Source: Pseudomonadota bacterium
Lineage (GTDB): Bacteria > Pseudomonadota > Gammaproteobacteria > Burkholderiales > Ferrovaceae
Direction of reading: 5' to 3'
DNA length: 34,016 bases
NCBI GenBank assembly: GCA_021832305.1
Contig: JAKBLB010000020.1
Coordinates: forward strand, 1-34,016
Position numbers and translations under genes: made by a program
Notes under the pieces: generated by a model
Databases searched by the model: none
What the model saw: only the letters and a program-made list of their open reading frames with translations
Told to the model about the DNA's origin: nothing
Part shown: in pieces, positions 24,205-32,963 of the stretch
How the letters are laid out: each line of letters opens with the position of its first letter
Position numbering within the stretch: position 1 is the stretch's first letter

Positions 24205-25088
24205 TCCCGGATTTCACGGAAGCAGGTGGGACTGGTGAGATTGATTTCAGTCAGGTGGGTACCGATGATGTCGAGACCCGCCAATAATACGCCGGCTTTG
24301 CGCAGAAAGGGTCCCACTTCTTCGGCAATGCGCTGATCCGAGGGGTCGAGCGGCCGGGCTATTCCCCGTCCGCCCGCCGCCAGATTGCCCCGGGTTTCTC
24401 CCTGGGCGGGCAGACGGGCAAGGCAATAGGGCAAGGGTTCCCCCTGCACCATCAGGACGCGCTTGTCCCCTTCCTGAATGGCGGGAAGAAATTGTTGGGC
24501 CATGATGGTGCGCGTTTCGTTGCGGGTCAGGGTTTCCAGAATGACGGCCACATTGGGGTCCTGCTCTTTCACACGGAAGATCTCGCGTCCGCCCATACCG
24601 TCCAGGGGTTTCAGGATGATGTCCCGGTGGCGTTTCAAGAAGGTCCGAAAAGCGTCCTGGGTGCGGGCCACCAGTGTGGGGGGGCAGAGATGGGGAAAAA
24701 GAGCAGTGGCCAACTTCTCGTTGTAATCGCGCAGGGCCTGAGGCCGGTTGAAAACCCGTGCGCCCTGCCCTTCCGCCATGTCCAGAAGATGGGTGGCAAA
24801 AAGGTATTCGGAATCCACCGGGGGATCCTTGCGCATCAGCACCGCAGAAAAATCGCACAGTTTACGGAAAGAAGCTGCGCCGTGCCGTGAGACCGGGATT
24901 CCTTGAGAGGCCACATAGTCAAGGGGAAGGGTCCAACCCTGGACCCAACCCTGATCGAGTTGCAGTCCGGTGGGTTCGATGGCAAAGAGGCGGTGTCCCC
25001 GTTGGTCGGCGGCACGCATGATTTCAATGCTCGAATCCTTCTCGGGCTTGAGTTGTTCCAGGGGGTCGATGAGAAAGGCCAGATCCAT
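24147..25088 (-). CDS. gshB: Glutathione synthase
   Basis: GshB adds glycine to gamma-glutamylcysteine, completing glutathione. The 313-residue length fits. N-terminal 'AFLIDPLEQLKPEKDSSIEIMRAA' is the family opening. 'MRKDPPVDSEYLFATHLLD', 'FNRPQALRDYNEKLATALFPHLCPPTLV', 'ILKPLDGMGGREIFRV' (ATP-grasp loop) and 'EINLTSPTCFREI' (metal/ATP site) are all canonical. It follows gshA after 22 bp on the same strand, a two-gene glutathione operon. Its 3' end overlaps the convergent ligase gene by 58 bp, the longest such overlap in the window. Confidence 0.96.
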   Translation of the reverse strand: MDLAFLIDPLEQLKPEKDSSIEIMRAADQRGHRLFAIEPTGLQLDQGWVQGWTLPLDYVASQGIPVSRHGAASFRKLCDFSAVLMRKDPPVDSEYLFATHLLDMAEGQGARVFNRPQALRDYNEKLATALFPHLCPPTLVARTQDAFRTFLKRHRDIILKPLDGMGGREIFRVKEQDPNVAVILETLTRNETRTIMAQQFLPAIQEGDKRVLMVQGEPLPYCLARLPAQGETRGNLAAGGRGIARPLDPSDQRIAEEVGPFLRKAGVLLAGLDIIGTHLTEINLTSPTCFREIRDQTGFDGALRVIEALESAC

Positions 25089-25110
25089 GGGGCAAGGTCC
25101 GTGGGTGAAG

Positions 25111-26394
25111 TCAGGAGGAGAAGCGGGGCGCCATCATTTCCAACTCGCGCGCGGCAGCCAACAGTGCCAGACGGGCGACAACTCCATAGGTGTAGAAACG
25201 GTTGTGCGGGGCGTCCGGTTGATGGGTACAGTCCGCAGACATGGCTGGCGTCTGGAAGGCCAGGGGAACGAAATGGGCTCCAGGGGCATTGAGGTTTTCA
25301 TCGATGCCCCGTTCGGTATGGACCCGATAAAATCCCCCCACCACGAAATGGTCTATCATGTAGACCACGGGTTCCGCAACGGCATCCTTGACGGTCTCGA
25401 AGGTAGGCACCCCTTCCTGCAGCAACACCTCATGGACTTCCTGGCCTTCCTTGATGACGGACATTTTGTTGCGTTGGCGACGATTGAGTTGATTCAATTC
25501 CTTGGGGTCCTTGATGGTCATGACTCCCATCCCATAGGTTCCCGCATCTGCCTTGAGAATCACGAAAGGATTTTCCTGGATGCCGTATTCCCGGTATTTC
25601 TGACGAATTTTTTGGAGCAAGTCGGCAACCTGGGACTGGACTTCTTCCAGACCGATCCCTTGCGAGAAATCCACTCCGGCACGATGACTGAAATAGGGGT
25701 CGACGAACCACGGATCGATTTGAATCAAGCGGCAAAATTCTTCGGCAACCTGACGGTAGGCGGTAAAGTGAAGGGATTTTCGGCGGGTGCTCCAGCCTGC
25801 CCACGGCGGCGGAACTACGGCTTGCGAAAGATTCTGGAGCAGGTCGGGAACGCCGCCGGACAGATCATTGTTGAGCAGAATGGCGCAGGGGTCAAAGTTC
25901 TCCAGAACCAGACGGGCGCCTTGGCGTCGGACGGGTTCCAGCAGCAGGAAGCCTCCCTGGGGCAAAGGCACCTCGGTGGGTTGGGTCAGTTCGGGTAGCA
26001 GGCTGCCAATGCGTACCATGAACCCTGCGCGCTGAAGAATCGATTTCAGGGACGAGACATTTTGCAGGTAATAGGGATTGCGTGTGTGATTTTCCGGAAT
26101 GAGCAGGAACTGGCGGGTATCCGGGCAGATTTTCTCCACTGCGCTCATGGCAGCCTGGACGCATAGGGCATCAAATGACTTATTCAGGTTGTTGAAGCCG
26201 GCAGGAAACAGGTTGGTATCCACTGGTGCCAGTTTATACCCGGCATTGCGCAGATCCACGGAGGCATAAAAAGGGGCGGAGTGTTCCTGCCATTGGTGCC
26301 TGAACCAATGTTCGATGAGCGGCATTGCATCGAGAATCTGTTTTTCCAGAGTCAGCAGGGGGCCCGTGAGGGCGGTCGTCAGATGGGGCACCAT
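25111..26394 (-). CDS. gshA: Glutamate--cysteine ligase, proteobacterial GshA type
   Basis: GshA makes gamma-glutamylcysteine, the first and rate-limiting step of glutathione synthesis. From ATG 26394 it is 427 residues. The protein resembles the GshA group of beta- and some gammaproteobacteria that is distinct from the E. coli enzyme. It has 'SVDLRNAGYKLAPVDTNLFPAGFNNL', 'ILLNNDLSGG', 'FVILKADAGTYGMGVMTI' (nucleotide-binding) and 'VVYMIDHFVVGGFYRVH'. The frame is open to 26517, but AGGA lies about 8 bases before the chosen ATG and the extra residues are non-conserved in style. It is transcribed divergently from the SUF regulator, 215 bp away, and directly upstream of gshB. Confidence 0.93.
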   Translation of the reverse strand: MVPHLTTALTGPLLTLEKQILDAMPLIEHWFRHQWQEHSAPFYASVDLRNAGYKLAPVDTNLFPAGFNNLNKSFDALCVQAAMSAVEKICPDTRQFLLIPENHTRNPYYLQNVSSLKSILQRAGFMVRIGSLLPELTQPTEVPLPQGGFLLLEPVRRQGARLVLENFDPCAILLNNDLSGGVPDLLQNLSQAVVPPPWAGWSTRRKSLHFTAYRQVAEEFCRLIQIDPWFVDPYFSHRAGVDFSQGIGLEEVQSQVADLLQKIRQKYREYGIQENPFVILKADAGTYGMGVMTIKDPKELNQLNRRQRNKMSVIKEGQEVHEVLLQEGVPTFETVKDAVAEPVVYMIDHFVVGGFYRVHTERGIDENLNAPGAHFVPLAFQTPAMSADCTHQPDAPHNRFYTYGVVARLALLAAARELEMMAPRFSS

Positions 26395-26534
26395 GGGCTC
26401 ATTCCTAAGGTTTAGCCGGTCCATTCTATCAGTGCGTCTGGGATAGTGCATCAGATCGGCCAAAGGAACGGGAAAGCCATCAGGGGTGAAACGCCGAGAA
26501 AATTGTTCGGAAATCAATTGAGAAAGTTCTGTAG

Positions 26535-26563
26535 TTGCATGGTTCCATAAAGGGTACTATAAT
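26535..26563 (+). promoter_or_regulatory. Sigma70-like promoter of the SUF operon
   Basis: TTGCAT (26535-26540) and TATAAT (26558-26563) are separated by exactly 17 bp. The -10 box is a perfect consensus and the -35 matches 4 of 6 bases. It lies 46 bp before the regulator ATG at 26610. This is the best promoter match I found in the window. Confidence 0.75.
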
Positions 26564-26569
26564 GGTACT
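26553..26569 (+). promoter_or_regulatory. Candidate operator: GGTACT direct repeat over the -10 box
   Basis: GGTACT occurs at 26553-26558 and again at 26564-26569, an 11-bp period (about one helical turn), straddling the TATAAT. An Rrf2-type regulator is encoded immediately downstream, and related regulators repress their own operons from sites overlapping the promoter. Autoregulation through this element is an inference; the sequence shows only the repeat and its position. Confidence 0.4.
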
Positions 26570-26609
26570 GTATTCAGGGAGGTTTCCTTGGTCCAATCGG
26601 GGAAATGGT

Positions 26610-27068
26610 ATGATTCGCATCGGTAAATTGACAGATTATGGCATCCTCATTCTGACCCATATGGCGCAGGATGAGGCGCGCCTGTTTACGGCCCAGGAAG
26701 TATCCCAGGCCGTGGGCGTGCCTTTGCCCACCACGACCAAATTGCTCAAAACCCTGGTACACGGCAATCTGCTCGATTCACAGCGCGGAACCAAGGGCGG
26801 GTATCTGTTGGCGCGTCGCCCCGACCAGATCTCCATGGTCGATGTGGTGACCGCTCTGGAAGGTCCGGTTGGATTGACCGACTGCGGAACCGCACAGCAG
26901 CCAGGCGATTGTCAGCGTTCCATTTCCTGTGCCATCAAGACCAACTGGCAGCGCATCAACCAAGCCGTGCACGATGCACTGGCACAGGTGACCCTGGCGG
27001 AAATGCGTCTGCCCGCCGTTCATCCTATCCACTTACCGGCATCCCGAGCCGATTTACAGAGAGTCTGA
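26610..27068 (+). CDS. Rrf2/IscR-type regulator of the SUF operon
   Basis: This 152-residue winged-helix regulator opens with 'MIRIGKLTDYGILILTHMAQ' and has an HTH 'FTAQEVSQAVGVPLPTTTKLLKTLVHGNLLDSQRGTKGGYLL' (about residues 26-67). Three cysteines, Cys92-x8-Cys101-x5-Cys107, occupy the place where IscR holds its [2Fe-2S] cluster (C-x5-C-x5-C in E. coli IscR), so it is a likely Fe-S sensor with a different spacing. Such a protein usually heads SUF operons in xanthomonads and some other proteobacteria. ATG 26610 is chosen by homology to the N-terminal 'IRIGKLTDYG' and GGGGAAA upstream; the frame is open to 26535. sufB starts 3 bp after it. Confidence 0.92.
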   Translation: MIRIGKLTDYGILILTHMAQDEARLFTAQEVSQAVGVPLPTTTKLLKTLVHGNLLDSQRGTKGGYLLARRPDQISMVDVVTALEGPVGLTDCGTAQQPGDCQRSISCAIKTNWQRINQAVHDALAQVTLAEMRLPAVHPIHLPASRADLQRV

Positions 27069-27071
27069 ATC

Positions 27072-28520
27072 ATGAACTCCGTTCCCGATACCTTGGAAGG
27101 TCTGATTTCACTGGAATACCGGCATGGATTTGAAACCTCCATCGAATCGGATGAAATTCCCAAAGGGCTGTCCGAGGACACCGTACGCCTGATCTCTGCA
27201 CGCAAGAACGAACCGGAATTTCTTCTGGAGTGGCGTCTCGAGGCTTATCGTCGCTGGCTCAAAATGACTCCGCCCACCTGGGCCAGTGTTCATTATCCTC
27301 CCATCGATTACCAGGACATCATCTACTACTCTGCCCCCAAGTCACAGAAGGATGGACCCAAAAGTCTGGACGAAGTAGACCCGGAATTGCTCAAGACCTA
27401 CGAAAAATTGGGCATCCCTCTGCATGAGCGGGCCATCCTGGCAGGGGTGGCGGTGGATGCGGTATTCGATAGTGTTTCGGTGGCGACCACCTTCAAGGAC
27501 AAGTTGGCTGAAGTCGGGATTATTTTCTGCTCTTTTTCCGAAGCGGTGCAGCATCATCCCGACTTGATCAAGCAGTATCTGGGCACGGTGGTGCCCGTTC
27601 AGGATAACTTTTATGCTGCCTTGAATTCGGCAGTGTTCAGTGATGGTTCCTTTGTCTATATCCCGCCGGGCGTGCGGTGTCCCATGGAATTGTCCACCTA
27701 TTTTCGCATCAATGCCAAAAATACCGGGCAGTTCGAACGCACACTGATCATCGCGGATCAAGGTGCCTCCGTGAGTTATCTGGAAGGCTGTACTGCGCCC
27801 ATGCGTGATGAAAACCAGTTGCATGCCGCCGTGGTGGAACTGGTGGCGCTGGAAGATGCAAAAATCAAGTACTCCACGGTACAGAACTGGTATCCGGGAG
27901 ACAAGGAGGGGCGTGGAGGAATCTACAACTTCGTCACCAAACGGGGTGATTGTCGAGGCACGCGTTCCCATATTTCCTGGACACAGGTGGAAACCGGATC
28001 GGCCATTACCTGGAAATATCCCAGCGTGATTTTGCGTGGCGAGGATTCCGTGGGTGAATTCTATTCCGTGGCCTTGACCAATCATCGACAACAGGCGGAT
28101 ACGGGGACCAAGATGATCCACATCGGCAGGAATACCCGCAGTACCATCGTGTCCAAGGGGATTTCCGCAGGGTTTGGACAACAGGCCTACCGCGGATTGG
28201 TGCGCATGGCCCGTTCGGCCACGGGCGCGCGTAACCATACGCAATGTGATTCCCTGCTGTTGGGAGATCGTTGCCAGGCCCATACCTTCCCCTATATTGA
28301 AGTCAAGAACAATACGGCAACGGTAGAGCATGAGGCTTCCACCTCACGGATCGGTGAGGACCAACTGTTTTTTTGCCGGCAGCGCGGCCTGTCGGCCGAA
28401 GATGCCGTATCCATGATCGTCAATGGATTTTGCAAGGAAGTCTTCAAGGAATTGCCCATGGAGTTCGCAGTCGAGGCACAGAAACTGCTCGGGGTCAGTC
28501 TCGAGGGCAGCGTGGGCTGA
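27072..28520 (+). CDS. sufB: Fe-S cluster scaffold subunit SufB
   Basis: SufB, with SufC and SufD, forms the SufBC2D scaffold on which Fe-S clusters are assembled. The 482-residue length is typical. Signatures include '[27 protein letters not shown]', '[43 protein letters not shown]', '[30 protein letters not shown]', '[23 protein letters not shown]' and '[24 protein letters not shown]' with the C-terminal Glu/Ser core. It starts 3 bp after the regulator and is followed by 55 bp before sufC. No sufA or sufE lies before it. Confidence 0.97.
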   Translation: MNSVPDTLEGLISLEYRHGFETSIESDEIPKGLSEDTVRLISARKNEPEFLLEWRLEAYRRWLKMTPPTWASVHYPPIDYQDIIYYSAPKSQKDGPKSLDEVDPELLKTYEKLGIPLHERAILAGVAVDAVFDSVSVATTFKDKLAEVGIIFCSFSEAVQHHPDLIKQYLGTVVPVQDNFYAALNSAVFSDGSFVYIPPGVRCPMELSTYFRINAKNTGQFERTLIIADQGASVSYLEGCTAPMRDENQLHAAVVELVALEDAKIKYSTVQNWYPGDKEGRGGIYNFVTKRGDCRGTRSHISWTQVETGSAITWKYPSVILRGEDSVGEFYSVALTNHRQQADTGTKMIHIGRNTRSTIVSKGISAGFGQQAYRGLVRMARSATGARNHTQCDSLLLGDRCQAHTFPYIEVKNNTATVEHEASTSRIGEDQLFFCRQRGLSAEDAVSMIVNGFCKEVFKELPMEFAVEAQKLLGVSLEGSVG

Positions 28521-28575
28521 GATTTGCCCCAGGGACTCAGGCCAAATTCAATCATTTCGGAACGACGGAAACACT

Positions 28576-29343
28576 ATGTTAAGCATCAGGAATCTACAGG
28601 CATCGGTCGGCGACAAGCCGATTTTGAAGGGAATCAACCTGGACGTGAAGGCGGGTGAGGTGCACGCCATCATGGGACCGAACGGTTCAGGGAAGAGTAC
28701 CCTGTCCAATGTGCTGGCGGGACGGGAGAATGCGACCGTCACGGGCGGCAGTGTGACCTATCAGGGCAAGGATTTGCTGGCACTGGCGGTGGAAGAACGG
28801 GCACGAGAGGGAATTTTTCTGGCTTTTCAGTACCCGGTGGAAATTCCCGGGGTGGGCAATGTCTATCTGCTCAAGGCTGCGCTCAATGCCCAGCGCAAGC
28901 ATCGCGGATTACCCGAATTGGACGCCATGGATTTTCTGGCCCTGGTCAAGGACAAGATGAAGTTGATGGAGATGAACGAGTCGATGCTTTATCGCGCCGT
29001 CAATGAAGGTTTTTCCGGTGGTGAGAAAAAGCGTAACGAAATTCTCCAGATGGTGGTTTTGGAACCCAGTTTGGCCATTCTCGACGAAACCGATTCGGGT
29101 CTGGACATCGATGCCTTGAAAGTCGTGTCCCATGGGGTCAACAGTTTGCGGAGCCCAGATCGCGCCATGATTCTGGTGACTCACTACCAGCGCCTGCTGG
29201 ATTACATCAAACCGGACTTCGTGCATGTGTTGTCCGATGGTCGCATCCAGCGTTCCGGCGGTCCCGAATTGGCTTTGGAGTTGGAACGGGAAGGTTATGC
29301 CTGGGTCGGGGATGCGACGAACGAGGGAGTGGTTGCCCCATGA
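28576..29343 (+). CDS. sufC: SUF system ATPase SufC
   Basis: SufC is the ABC-type ATPase that drives conformational change of the SufBCD scaffold. From ATG 28576 it has 255 residues. Walker A 'GPNGSGKS' is at 34-41, the ABC signature 'FSGGEKKR' at 146-153, Walker B 'LAILDETDSGLD' at 167-178, and the switch His lies in 'ILVTHYQRLL'. The 'FLAFQYPVEIPGV' segment is SufC-specific. The frame is open back to 28423 inside sufB, but that extension is antisimilar to the family and should be discarded. The stop overlaps the sufD start (ATGA, 29340-29343). Confidence 0.97.
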   Translation: MLSIRNLQASVGDKPILKGINLDVKAGEVHAIMGPNGSGKSTLSNVLAGRENATVTGGSVTYQGKDLLALAVEERAREGIFLAFQYPVEIPGVGNVYLLKAALNAQRKHRGLPELDAMDFLALVKDKMKLMEMNESMLYRAVNEGFSGGEKKRNEILQMVVLEPSLAILDETDSGLDIDALKVVSHGVNSLRSPDRAMILVTHYQRLLDYIKPDFVHVLSDGRIQRSGGPELALELEREGYAWVGDATNEGVVAP

Positions 29344-30638
29344 ACCCATTCCTTACCCAATGCCGCGCCAGTTTTGAGGCGCAAGCGACTCTGGAGACGG
29401 AAGTGGCCGAGCGGGGCCGGCGTCAGGCCGAGTGGACCCGGTTCGAGGCACTGGGGTGGCCGACGACCCGTCTCGAAGACTGGAAGTACACCACGTTGTC
29501 GGGATTGGAGAAGTTGTCCCTGCAAAATTCGGTCGAATTCGTGGAAGAGGTAAAGGGGGGCCTGCCGAGTTTGACGCTGAAAGGGATACCCGCGCCCCGC
29601 CTGGTTTTTGTGGATGGTGCGTTTCAACCGGATCAATCCATGATTGACGGACTTCCCAAGGGAGTTCACCTGCGTTTTTGGTCTGATCTCGATGCGCCGG
29701 AGCGGGAACAGTTTGTGCGTAAAATGGCGCCAGCCCGTGCACTGACGGCTTTCGGCGCACTCAACGGCGCTCTTTTTACGGAGGGCGTGTGGATTACGGT
29801 GGATGCAGGGTGTGCGCTGGAGGCCCCCCTGCATCTGGTGAAAGTGAGTCGGACGGGGCAACGCATGAGCCATGGGGCCGTGTTGCTCGAGTTGGGAGAA
29901 AACAGCGAGTTGACCCTGCGGGAACATTGCGAGGGGAGCACCGATCAGCCGACCCACAGCAATTGGGCGACGGCCATCGAACTGGCGCCCCGGGCGCGCT
30001 TGACTCTGGTGAAGGTGCAACAGGAAGGTCTCCTGTCATACCATACGGCCGCGTTGCATGCGCTCCAGCGCGCCGGTAGTCGCCTGCAAATTTTCTCCTT
30101 TGCCTTGTCTGGCGCGCTGGGACGCAATGACCTTACCCTGCGCTTGATCGAGCCTCACGCCGAATGTGTTCTCAAAGGCGTGTATCGGGTGGCGGACCGT
30201 TCCCTGCAGGATTTCCACACCAGTATCGAACATGATTCGCCGCACTGTACCAGCGACGAGTGTTTCAAGGGCGTGCTGGAGGGTACGGGCAAAGCCGTGT
30301 TCAATGGGCGGGTTCGGGTGGCACTGGACGCCCAGAAAACATCCTCACGCCAGTCGAACCACAACTTGTTGCTGTCGGACAAGGCTGAAGTCAACACCAA
30401 ACCCCAGTTGGAAATATTTGCAGATGACGTGAAATGCGGCCATGGCACTACCGTGGGACAACTGGACGAGGAGCAATGGTTCTATCTGCGCGCGCGCGGG
30501 ATTGCTGCAGATTTGGCCCGTACCCTGTTGATTCAAGCCTTTACCCTGGAAATTGCCGAAGCCATTCCCCACGTCGGGGTGCGCGAAGAGGTTCGGCGCT
30601 TGTTGAGCGGCACGGTTGGGGAGAGTGACCATGCTTGA
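29340..30638 (+). CDS. sufD: Fe-S cluster assembly protein SufD
   Basis: SufD is the paralogue of SufB and completes the SufBC2D scaffold, where it helps iron entry. It has 432 residues. The N-terminal helical domain ('FEALGWPTTRLEDWKYTTLSGLEKL') is followed by the beta-helix core. The C-terminal 'SNHNLLLSDKAEVNTKPQLEIFADDVKCGHGTTVGQLDEEQWFYLRARGI' is the family hallmark, with the conserved His in 'CGHGTT'. It begins inside sufC's last codon and its 3' end overlaps sufS by 8 bp (30631-30638), so translation of the three is coupled. Confidence 0.97.
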   Translation: MNPFLTQCRASFEAQATLETEVAERGRRQAEWTRFEALGWPTTRLEDWKYTTLSGLEKLSLQNSVEFVEEVKGGLPSLTLKGIPAPRLVFVDGAFQPDQSMIDGLPKGVHLRFWSDLDAPEREQFVRKMAPARALTAFGALNGALFTEGVWITVDAGCALEAPLHLVKVSRTGQRMSHGAVLLELGENSELTLREHCEGSTDQPTHSNWATAIELAPRARLTLVKVQQEGLLSYHTAALHALQRAGSRLQIFSFALSGALGRNDLTLRLIEPHAECVLKGVYRVADRSLQDFHTSIEHDSPHCTSDECFKGVLEGTGKAVFNGRVRVALDAQKTSSRQSNHNLLLSDKAEVNTKPQLEIFADDVKCGHGTTVGQLDEEQWFYLRARGIAADLARTLLIQAFTLEIAEAIPHVGVREEVRRLLSGTVGESDHA

Positions 30639-31851
30639 CCCTCATCTCTGGCGTCGCCAATTTCCCATTCTGGAGCGGAAAGTCCATGGGAAACCTTTGG
30701 TATACCTGGATAACGCCGCCACAACTCAAAAGCCTCTCGCGGTGCTGGATGCTGAACGGTATTATTTCGAACATTTCAATGCCAATATCCATCGCGGGGT
30801 GCATGCGCTCAGTCAGGAAGCGAGTGAAGCCTTTGAAGGCGCCCGCGAAAAGATTCGCGCGTTTCTGGGGGCAGCGCATGTCGAAGAGATCGTCTTCACC
30901 CGTGGGGCAACGGAGGCCATCAATCTGGTGGCTCAGACGTGGGGTCGTACCCATCTCGGGGCCGGCGATGAAATCCTGATCAGTGCGATGGAGCACCATG
31001 CCAACATCGTGCCTTGGCAAATGCTCTGTGAAATGACGGGGGCGCGACTCAAGGTCATCCCCATGGATGAGCGTGGGGTTTTGTTGATGGATCAGGTGGA
31101 TCGCTTGCTCACGGAGCGTACCCGTTTGGTGGCCGTCACCCTGGTGTCCAATGCGCTAGGGACCGTGAATCCTGTGGCCGAGATCATTCGCAAGGCCCAT
31201 GCAGTGGGTGCCAGGGTGCTGGTGGACGGGGCTCAGGCGGTGGCCCATGTGGCCGTGAACATGGTGGCTTTGGGGTGTGATTTCTTTGTGTTTTCCGGGC
31301 ACAAGTTGTATGGTCCCACGGGGATCGGTGTCCTGTACGGAAAAAAAGACCTGCTCACGGCGATGCCCCCCTATCAGGGCGGGGGGGACATGATCTTGCA
31401 GGTCACCTTCGAGAAAACCACTTACAACCAGATACCTTACAAGTTCGAGGCCGGGACGCCCCATATTTCCGGAGCCATCGGACTGGGGGCAGCCATCGAT
31501 TTTGTCCGGTCCGTGGGACTGGAGAACATCGCGGCCCATGAAGACTGGTTGCTCCAGGAAGCGACGGAGCGCGCTCAACAGGTCAAGGGCCTGCGGATCA
31601 TCGGAACGGCACCGGGCAAGGCCAGCATCCTTTCTTTCGTGCTCGAAGGAATCCATCCTCATGATATTGGAACCATCCTGGACAACGAAGGGGTGGCGAT
31701 TCGCAGCGGCCATCATTGCGCCATGCCGGTGATGGATTTTTTCAGCCTGCCTGCCACGGCACGGGCATCCTTTGCCTTGTATAACACCCTGGAGGAAGTC
31801 GAGCGCCTGTTCCAGGCGATTGAACGGGTGCAAAAACTGTTCCTGAGTTGA
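30631..31851 (+). CDS. sufS: Cysteine desulfurase SufS
   Basis: SufS is a PLP enzyme that removes sulfur from cysteine and passes it as persulfide to SufU. From ATG 30631 it has 406 residues. The PLP-binding Lys225 is in 'FVFSGHKLYGPTGIGVLYG', and the persulfide-forming Cys363 is in 'IAIRSGHHCAMP'. 'VYLDNAATTQKPLAVLDA' and 'NIHRGVHALSQEA' are N-terminal hallmarks of group II desulfurases. The frame opens slightly upstream at TTG 30616, but ATG 30631 has GGGGAGAG upstream and overlaps the sufD stop as the neighbours do. Confidence 0.97.
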   Translation: MLDPHLWRRQFPILERKVHGKPLVYLDNAATTQKPLAVLDAERYYFEHFNANIHRGVHALSQEASEAFEGAREKIRAFLGAAHVEEIVFTRGATEAINLVAQTWGRTHLGAGDEILISAMEHHANIVPWQMLCEMTGARLKVIPMDERGVLLMDQVDRLLTERTRLVAVTLVSNALGTVNPVAEIIRKAHAVGARVLVDGAQAVAHVAVNMVALGCDFFVFSGHKLYGPTGIGVLYGKKDLLTAMPPYQGGGDMILQVTFEKTTYNQIPYKFEAGTPHISGAIGLGAAIDFVRSVGLENIAAHEDWLLQEATERAQQVKGLRIIGTAPGKASILSFVLEGIHPHDIGTILDNEGVAIRSGHHCAMPVMDFFSLPATARASFALYNTLEEVERLFQAIERVQKLFLS

Positions 31852-31860
31852 GAGGGTCCC

Positions 31861-32301
31861 ATGAGTGATTTGCGTGATCTGTATCAGGAAGTGATCTTTG
31901 ATCATAACCGCCATCCCCGTAATTTTGGTCCTTTGCCGGGGGCCAATCGTCATGCCGATGGTTTTAATGCATTGTGTGGGGACAAGTTGTCCCTCAACCT
32001 GAAAGTCGAGGATGGCATCATCCAGGAAGCCCGTTTTGAAGGCTCTGGTTGCGCCATTTCCACGGCTTCCGCATCCCTCATGACCGAGGCGCTCAAGGGG
32101 CGTCGCGAAGCCGAGGTGGCGGAGTTGTTCGAAGGTTTTCACCGCATGGTCAAAGGGGAACCCTATACCGTGGAGATGGGCAAATTAGCCGTTCTGGCGG
32201 GGGTGAGCGAATTTCCGGCACGGGTGAAATGTGCCACCCTGGCTTGGCATACCCTGAATGCAGCGCTGCATCAGGCCGATCAACCGGTTTCGACGGAGTA
32301 G
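31861..32301 (+). CDS. sufU: SUF system sulfur-transfer protein SufU (IscU-like)
   Basis: SufU is a zinc-containing sulfur acceptor that works with SufS, replacing SufE. The 146-residue protein has the metal-ligand set Cys39-Asp41 in 'NALCGDKL', Cys64 in 'GSGCAIST' and Cys124 in 'ARVKCATLAWHTL', the IscU/SufU pattern. The insert between the second and third Cys (residues about 70-120) is longer than in IscU and is typical of SufU. 'YQEVIFDHNRHPRNFG' opens the family. It lies 9 bp after sufS. This is consistent with the absence of sufE in the operon. Confidence 0.95.
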   Translation: MSDLRDLYQEVIFDHNRHPRNFGPLPGANRHADGFNALCGDKLSLNLKVEDGIIQEARFEGSGCAISTASASLMTEALKGRREAEVAELFEGFHRMVKGEPYTVEMGKLAVLAGVSEFPARVKCATLAWHTLNAALHQADQPVSTE

Positions 32302-32307
32302 ATCATC

Positions 32308-32820
32308 ATGTCAGCGATTGAATGGCTGAATCAGAAAGAGCCTCAACCTCAACCCGAGCCGTCCGAAGGGACAACCAGGCGCTATATCTCCGTGGGCCGC
32401 CAACCTTCTCCCGAACCCCCGCTCATTCCGGTGGAAGAGGCCATTGCGGCGGGTTTCCCGGGGATGGAGGCCAGTGACGTGCCAAAACCCGCACCGACTC
32501 CCGAATTTTCTCGGGACGAGTTGGAGGAAATGGTCATTGCCGCTTTGCGTACCGTCTTCGATCCCGAAATTCCCGTCAACATTTACGATCTGGGGTTGAT
32601 TTATGGTTTGACCATCGACCCCCAACAGGCGCATGTGGACGTCCGGATGACCTTGACCGCGCCGGGCTGTCCCGTTGCTCAAACCTTTCCGGGAGAAGTG
32701 GAGCAACGAATGAGGGAGGTACCGGGTATCGATTCGGCCCACGTGGAATTGGTATGGGACCCTCCCTGGACACGGGAACGGATGAGTGAGTCCGTATTGC
32801 TCACCCTGGGTATGCTCTGA
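32308..32820 (+). CDS. SufT-like DUF59/MIP18-family Fe-S assembly factor with a proline-rich N-terminus
   Basis: The 170-residue protein ends in a DUF59 (PaaD/MIP18-like) domain from about residue 71. The domain includes 'LRTVFDPEIPVNIYDLGLIYGL', 'MTLTAPGCPVAQTFPGEVEQRM' and 'VELVWDPPWTRERMSE'. Proteins of this group act late in Fe-S cluster maturation or transfer; the 'TAPGCP' Cys is the usual conserved one. The first 65 or so residues are rich in Pro and Glu ('PQPQPEPSE', 'SPEPPLIPVEEA') and look unstructured; the SUF-associated version of the family is known for such extensions. It starts 6 bp after sufU and is the last recognisable gene of the operon. Confidence 0.9.
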   Translation: MSAIEWLNQKEPQPQPEPSEGTTRRYISVGRQPSPEPPLIPVEEAIAAGFPGMEASDVPKPAPTPEFSRDELEEMVIAALRTVFDPEIPVNIYDLGLIYGLTIDPQQAHVDVRMTLTAPGCPVAQTFPGEVEQRMREVPGIDSAHVELVWDPPWTRERMSESVLLTLGML

Positions 32821-32963
32821 GGGGACGGTTCTCTTTCCAGGGAATCGGTTTCTGGCAGAGGAGAAGTTTATGTGTCTCAGCGGAAGTGGCGGATCGTCTT
32901 GCGCTTTTTGAAAGCGAGCTGCACAACGTCATGGGGCATCATGATCCTTTCTAAAGGGCGATC

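Noticed and set aside
27342-28331. 329-codon - strand ORF.
   Set aside because: It is antisense to sufB, with no family motifs.
28423-28575. Upstream extension of sufC.
   Set aside because: It lies within sufB in another frame; SufC homology starts at ATG 28576.
31156-32142. 328-codon - strand ORF.
   Set aside because: It is antisense to sufS and sufU, both complete.
32868-32954. Short open stretch before comM ending in 'VADRLALFESELHNVMGHHDPF', loosely like the C-terminal coiled coil of UbiK, which is often encoded before comM.
   Set aside because: There is no plausible start codon or ribosome-binding site, only about 28 codons, and the similarity is too short to separate from chance.
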